Shown here one piece after another: positions 58,287 to 64,000 of a stretch of 64,000 nucleotides of DNA. Source of the DNA: Bacilli bacterium (GTDB lineage Bacteria; Bacillota_I; Bacilli_A; RF39; UBA660). The translations under genes were made by a program, and so were the position numbers. How positions within the stretch are numbered: position 1 is the stretch's first letter; each line of letters opens with the position of its first letter. The notes below the pieces were generated by a model. The model was not told the origin of the DNA and searched no databases. It saw only the letters and a program-made list of their open reading frames with translations. The DNA lies in the NCBI GenBank assembly GCA_017548925.1, contig JAFYYX010000001.1, positions 486,852 to 550,851 on the forward strand, in the 5' to 3' direction.

Positions 58287-58809
58287 TGAAGAAGTAAAAG
58301 TAGAAGATACTGCTAAAGAAGTTAAAGAAAAGCATAAAAAGAAAGATAAACATGCTGAAGAAATAGAACTTCTAAAAAATCAAAATACACTACTAAATGA
58401 GAAGTTACTTCGAATAACTGCTGATTATCAAAATATGAAAAGAAGAGCTGAAGAAGAGTTATCTAAAGCTTATAAATATGATGGTGAAGAAGTTATTAAA
58501 GAACTACTTAACATAGTAGATAATTTTGAAAGAGCAATTAAATTAGATGATACTAATTTAACTGATGAACTATCTAAGTTCTTAGAAGGATTTAAAATGA
58601 TTTATACAAATTTAGTGAACATTTTAAATAGTAAAAATGTTCATGAAATTATTTGTTTAAATGAAGATTTTGATCCAAATAAAGAAAATGCAGTATTAAC
58701 TGAGAAAGTAGAAGGTGTTGAACCAGGAAAAGTAGTTGAAGTACTACAAAAAGGTTACATCTATAATGATAAAGTTATAAGACCTGCCATGGTCAAAGTA
58801 AGTGAATAA
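58279..58809 (+). CDS. grpE: Nucleotide exchange factor GrpE
   Basis: Releases ADP from DnaK. A charged N-terminus and long coiled coil (about residues 20-75, LLNEKLLRITADYQNMKRRAEEE) are followed by the beta domain with EKVEGVEPGKVVEVLQKGYIYNDKVIRPAMVKV. GTG 58279 is preferred (6-7 bases after GGTGAT); in-frame GTGs at 58264 and 58267 are alternatives. It overlaps hrcA by 8 bases. Confidence 0.94.
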   Translation: MNNEEVKVEDTAKEVKEKHKKKDKHAEEIELLKNQNTLLNEKLLRITADYQNMKRRAEEELSKAYKYDGEEVIKELLNIVDNFERAIKLDDTNLTDELSKFLEGFKMIYTNLVNILNSKNVHEIICLNEDFDPNKENAVLTEKVEGVEPGKVVEVLQKGYIYNDKVIRPAMVKVSE

Positions 58810-58827
58810 AAGAAAGGATTTGATTAA

Positions 58828-60657
<1,830 letters not shown>

Positions 60658-60703
60658 TGATATAATAAATTATAGGTTCTAGAAAACTAGAACCTTAATT
60701 TTG
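60658..60703 (+). promoter_or_regulatory. Internal promoter and leader hairpin before pepF-dnaJ
   Basis: An extended -10 TGATATAAT (60658-60666) starts directly after the dnaK stop. A perfect hairpin AGGTTCTAG/CTAGAACCT with an AAAA loop (60674-60695) follows, with an imperfect T tail (TAATTTT). It may be a weak terminator for dnaK and a 5' hairpin for RNA started here, uncoupling pepF-dnaJ from CIRCE control. Confidence 0.55.
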
Positions 60704-60723
60704 ATTAGATAGGAACAAAACAT

Positions 60724-62526
60724 ATGAAAACAAGGAATGAAATTGAAGAAAAATATAAAATAGATACAACTTCACTTTTTAAAAGCGATAAAGAATTTGA
60801 AACTGAATTAAAAAGTGTATCAAAAATTATAAGTGAGATATCAAAATATAATAATAAATTACTAGAAAGTAATAATTTATTTGATGCTTTATCTCTTGAT
60901 GAAAAAATCTCTAGAAGATTATTACGATTATATACTTATGCTCACCTAAATAATGATTTTGATTTAGGAGTGAGTTTATACAATGAGTATTTAGGTAAAG
61001 TAATAAAGTTATTTCATGATTATAATTCTATGGCTTCATATATTGTTCCAGAATTACTTGAAAATGATTATAGTGTAGTTGAAAAGTTATATAAAAAATA
61101 TAGTGAACTCAAAAAATATGAAGTAACTCTAAAGAATATTTTTAGAACTAAAAATCATGTTCTATCTAAAAAAGAAGAATATATTATATCTAAACTTACT
61201 GCTCCATACGGTATTTTTGAGGACGCTTATACAAAATTGACTGATGTTGATTTAAAATTTGGTAAAATAACATATGATGGTAAAAAAGAAGAATTAAATG
61301 ATATTTTATATTATGCTTTAACAGAACATAAAAATAGAAATGTAAGAAAAAAAGCTTTTAAACAATTCTATGATGGATTTAAAAGCGTTGTTAATACAAA
61401 TGCTGAATTAATTAACGGAAATGTTAAAGCAAATAATTTAATTGCTGATGTACGAAAATATAATTCTGCACTAGAAAGATCACTTGATAGTAATGATATT
61501 AATCCTAAAGTTTATGATACTTTATTAGATTCTATTAATAAGAATATTAATACTATTCATAAACAGTGGGACGTACTTAAAAAAGTATTGAAATTAAAAG
61601 ACTTTCATTTATATGATAGCGGTGCTCCTATAGTAAAAGAATATGAAAAAAAATATTCTTATGATGAAGCTAAAGATTTAGTTATAAAATCTTTAAGTGT
61701 TATGGGAAACGAATACGTAAGCATTATTGAAAAAGCCTTTAATGAAAGATGGATAGACGTATATCCAAATAAAAATAAAAGAGGCGGAGCATACTGCACG
61801 CACTGCTATGAAACACATCCATATGTTGTTTCTAACTTTGATGGTAAGATTCATGATGTATCAACAATCACTCATGAATTAGGTCATGCTATGCAGTATT
61901 ATTATGCTGATAAAGAAAATACATTTAGTAATGCTGAGTATTCCATATTTGTTGCTGAAGTTGCATCACAAGTAAATGAAATACTACTTAATAAATATAT
62001 TATTGATACAACAAAAGATAAAAATGAGAAATTATCAATTTATGGTAATTTAATTAAACAATTTAAAGGTTCAGTTGTAAGACAAACAATGTTTGCTGAA
62101 TTCGAAAAAATAATTCATGAAGCTGAACAAAAAGGCGAAGTATTAAGCGTAGATTATTTAAATAAAACATATTATGAACTAAATAAAAAATATTATGGTG
62201 ACAAGGTCATTATTGATGATGAAATAAAATATGAATGGTCTAGAATACCTCATTTTTACTATAATTTCTATGTATATCAATATTCAACAGGATATATTGC
62301 AGCTTTAAAAATTGCCACAGATTTATATAATAAAAAAGCTGGGTCTTTAGAAAAATATATGGAATTTTTAAAACTAGGATGTACTGTTGATCCTGTGTCT
62401 TCTTTAAAAATAGCTGGTGTTGATTTAACTAAAGAATCTACATTTGATGAAGCATTTAAAGAATTTGATAGAGAACTAAATGAATTTATGTATTTAACAC
62501 AAAAAGGAGTGCTAGGTAATGAATAA
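60724..62526 (+). CDS. pepF: Oligoendopeptidase F family peptidase (M3)
   Basis: A zinc metallopeptidase of the M3B family that cuts oligopeptides in the cytosol. Catalytic HELGHAMQ (HExxH) with the downstream Glu in [11 protein letters not shown]; the helical prolyl-type scaffold covers the rest. 600 residues. It is inserted between dnaK and dnaJ, which are neighbours in most Firmicutes, and overlaps the dnaJ start by 8 bases, so translation is coupled. Confidence 0.95.
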   Translation: MKTRNEIEEKYKIDTTSLFKSDKEFETELKSVSKIISEISKYNNKLLESNNLFDALSLDEKISRRLLRLYTYAHLNNDFDLGVSLYNEYLGKVIKLFHDYNSMASYIVPELLENDYSVVEKLYKKYSELKKYEVTLKNIFRTKNHVLSKKEEYIISKLTAPYGIFEDAYTKLTDVDLKFGKITYDGKKEELNDILYYALTEHKNRNVRKKAFKQFYDGFKSVVNTNAELINGNVKANNLIADVRKYNSALERSLDSNDINPKVYDTLLDSINKNINTIHKQWDVLKKVLKLKDFHLYDSGAPIVKEYEKKYSYDEAKDLVIKSLSVMGNEYVSIIEKAFNERWIDVYPNKNKRGGAYCTHCYETHPYVVSNFDGKIHDVSTITHELGHAMQYYYADKENTFSNAEYSIFVAEVASQVNEILLNKYIIDTTKDKNEKLSIYGNLIKQFKGSVVRQTMFAEFEKIIHEAEQKGEVLSVDYLNKTYYELNKKYYGDKVIIDDEIKYEWSRIPHFYYNFYVYQYSTGYIAALKIATDLYNKKAGSLEKYMEFLKLGCTVDPVSSLKIAGVDLTKESTFDEAFKEFDRELNEFMYLTQKGVLGNE

Positions 62527-63637
62527 AAAAGATTACTATGAAGTATTAGGCGTTAAAAAAGATGCATCTGATGAAGAAATTAAAAGAGCCTTTAGAAAAC
62601 TTGCTAAACAGTATCACCCAGATGTAAATAAAGAACCTGGTGCCGATGAAAAATTCAAAGAAATAGGCGAAGCATACGCAGTTTTATCTGATCCAAATAA
62701 ACGTAGCCAATATGATCAATTTGGTCATGCAGCCTTCCAAAACGGAGCAGGTGCACAAGGTGGAGCTGGTGGTTTTGGTGGTTTTGACTTTAATGATTTT
62801 GACTTTGGAGATATTTTTGGAGATTTATTTGGCGGTGGATTTGGTTTTGGAAGAGGAAAAAATAAAAATAGAGCATCTAAAGGACCAGATACATTAGTTA
62901 GAATAAATCTAGAATTTATGGAAGCAATTAAAGGTTGCAAAAAAAACATAAAAGTAGAACTTAATGACACTTGTTCTAAGTGCGGTGGCAAAGGCGGTTT
63001 TAAAGAACGCAAATGTCCAACATGTGGTGGCCGTGGAAGAGTTGTTGTACAGCAAAACTCATTGTTTGGTGTTTTCCAAACTGAAACTACATGCCGTGAT
63101 TGTGGTGGCGTTGGTACAACTTATGAAGAAAAATGTTCATACTGCGGTGGTAAAGGTGTAATTAAGGAAGCTAAAGAAATTGAAATAGATGTTCCAGCTG
63201 GAGTTGATACTGGAAATAAATTAAGAATTTCTGGTAAAGGTGAAGCTGGAAGAAATGGTGGGCCAAATGGAGACATTTATATTGAATTTAAAGTTAAAGA
63301 TCATCCTTTATTTGAAAGAGAAGAAGATGATATTTATCTAGAAGTACCACTTACAATTACTGAGGCTATTTTAGGTTGTAAAAAGGAAATTCCAACCCTT
63401 GATAATAATGTTATTTTAGATATTAAACCTGGAACTCAAAATTTAACAAAACTTAAATTAAGAGGTAAAGGTGTAAAATCTGTAAACAGTCGTTTTACTG
63501 GTGATATGTATGCTGTAATTAATGTTATTATTCCAAGCAAATTATCACTAAAACAAAAAAAATTAATAAAAGATTTATCAGAAACTGAACTTGATAATGA
63601 AAGTGAAATTAAGAAATTTAAAAAATATTTAGATTAA
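62519..63637 (+). CDS. dnaJ: Chaperone protein DnaJ
   Basis: Type I J-protein co-chaperone of DnaK. J domain with HPD (QYHPDVNK), G/F-rich linker with GGFGGFDF repeats (about residues 75-120), four CxxCxGxG-type zinc repeats beginning CSKCGGKGG and ending CSYCGGKG, and the C-terminal substrate domains. 372 residues. Its start lies in the end of pepF. Confidence 0.97.
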   Translation: MNKKDYYEVLGVKKDASDEEIKRAFRKLAKQYHPDVNKEPGADEKFKEIGEAYAVLSDPNKRSQYDQFGHAAFQNGAGAQGGAGGFGGFDFNDFDFGDIFGDLFGGGFGFGRGKNKNRASKGPDTLVRINLEFMEAIKGCKKNIKVELNDTCSKCGGKGGFKERKCPTCGGRGRVVVQQNSLFGVFQTETTCRDCGGVGTTYEEKCSYCGGKGVIKEAKEIEIDVPAGVDTGNKLRISGKGEAGRNGGPNGDIYIEFKVKDHPLFEREEDDIYLEVPLTITEAILGCKKEIPTLDNNVILDIKPGTQNLTKLKLRGKGVKSVNSRFTGDMYAVINVIIPSKLSLKQKKLIKDLSETELDNESEIKKFKKYLD

Positions 63638-63652
63638 TCTAAATATTTTTTT
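63621..63652 (+). terminator. Terminator after dnaJ
   Basis: AAAAATATTTAGA/TCTAAATATTTTT with a TTAA loop, followed by further T; it covers the dnaJ stop. Confidence 0.85.
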
Positions 63653-63661
63653 ATTTGAAAA

Positions 63662-63691
63662 TTGACGATAAGCCTTATTTAATGGTATACT
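63662..63691 (+). promoter_or_regulatory. Promoter of the last gene
   Basis: TTGACG (63662-63667), 18-bp spacer, TATACT (63686-63691) with TGg upstream. Confidence 0.6.
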
Positions 63692-63717
63692 TAAAAAGTA
63701 GAAAAGAGTTGATAATT

Positions 63718-64000
63718 GTGAAGAAAAAATATCTAATTATTATCGTTATTATCGCTCTTTTAATAGCTTTTTTAACCATCTTTATAATAAATAAAAAGAA
63801 AGATAAAAATCTAGGAAATTCTAAGATTGTTGTAATGGATGATTTATCTATTAATTTTTTAAACGGTGATGAAATATATACATCTTCTAGCAAAGACAAA
63901 GAGTATATTTTTTCTATAACAAATAATTCAACTGTTGAAAAATATTATGTAATTAAAATAAACGATTTTAAAGCAAATGCAAGCGTTAAATATAAACTTT
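63718..64000 (+). CDS. Membrane-anchored extracellular protein, N-terminal part only
   Basis: An open frame from GTG 63718 to the window edge (94 codons). A short basic start KKKYL, one hydrophobic segment of about 20 residues, a Lys-rich stretch, then a beta-type extracellular beginning with no cysteine. There is no lipobox. The Shine-Dalgarno is weak, but the promoter is good. Function cannot be told from this fragment. Confidence 0.7.
   Translation, partial: MKKKYLIIIVIIALLIAFLTIFIINKKKDKNLGNSKIVVMDDLSINFLNGDEIYTSSSKDKEYIFSITNNSTVEKYYVIKINDFKANASVKYKL

Overview
The window is AT-rich chromosomal DNA read with the standard bacterial code (TGA is used as a stop, TGG as Trp). Gene order is strongly Bacillus-like: rpmF, the mraZ-rsmH-ftsL-pbp cluster, parE-parC, yqfC-yqfD...ybeY-dgkA-era-yqzL-recO-glyS, sepF...divIVA, yqeG-yqeH, rpsT...spoIIP-yqxA-lepA-hemW and hrcA-grpE-dnaK...dnaJ. 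It also carries sporulation genes: an uninterrupted pro-sigma-K gene, gerE, gerM, spoIIIAH, spoIIP, yqfC and yqfD. I infer an endospore-forming, low-GC member of the Bacilli, probably an uncultured gut lineage near the RF39/Mollicutes-like groups; the exact taxon cannot be read from the sequence. No phage, IS element or CRISPR array is visible.

Layout. 1-7300: L32, division/wall cluster, deoD, a methyltransferase and a phosphohexomutase. 7300-12100: Ile T-box, ileS, and an NfeD/SPFH membrane pair. 12200-18150: a membrane-anchored protein, topoisomerase IV, ylbD/ylbE-like genes. 18200-23400: two tandem pilin-like genes, nfo, a class B PBP, L33, EF-P. 23400-23800: an apparent type I toxin-antitoxin locus. 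23800-27200: a membrane protein, tRNA-Arg, gerM, gerE, spoIIIAH. 27300-29750: a peptidase-C39 ABC exporter followed by two very small double-glycine peptide genes. 29800-37800: rpsU to divIVA. 37800-45900: sigK, yqeG-yqeH-mutL, an ABC exporter, miaA, a transglutaminase-like protein, rpsT. 46000-53300: spoIIP, lepA, hemW and two related surface proteins. 53300-57100: Val T-box, dut, valS. 57100-64000: the CIRCE-controlled heat-shock cluster with pepF inserted.

The most interesting content is small and easily missed. (1) A two-peptide, double-glycine bacteriocin-like pair lies behind a dedicated C39 peptidase ABC transporter; one peptide starts with TTG and they overlap by ATGA. (2) A 24-residue hydrophobic peptide gene on the minus strand has a convergent small RNA on the plus strand. 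The hairpins at each end are strand-specific (G-U on one strand, A-C on the other), and the toxin mRNA has 5'-3' complementarity. (3) A glycine T-box leader lacks a canonical Stem I. (4) A valine T-box controls a dut-valS unit. (5) Several genes have a good Shine-Dalgarno sequence but only AUA/AUU codons at the proper distance.

Regulation is unusually readable: extended -10 promoters (TGnTATAAT) are common, MraZ boxes sit at an exact 10-bp period, two CIRCE elements flank the hrcA promoter, and a sigma-K-type promoter precedes gerE.
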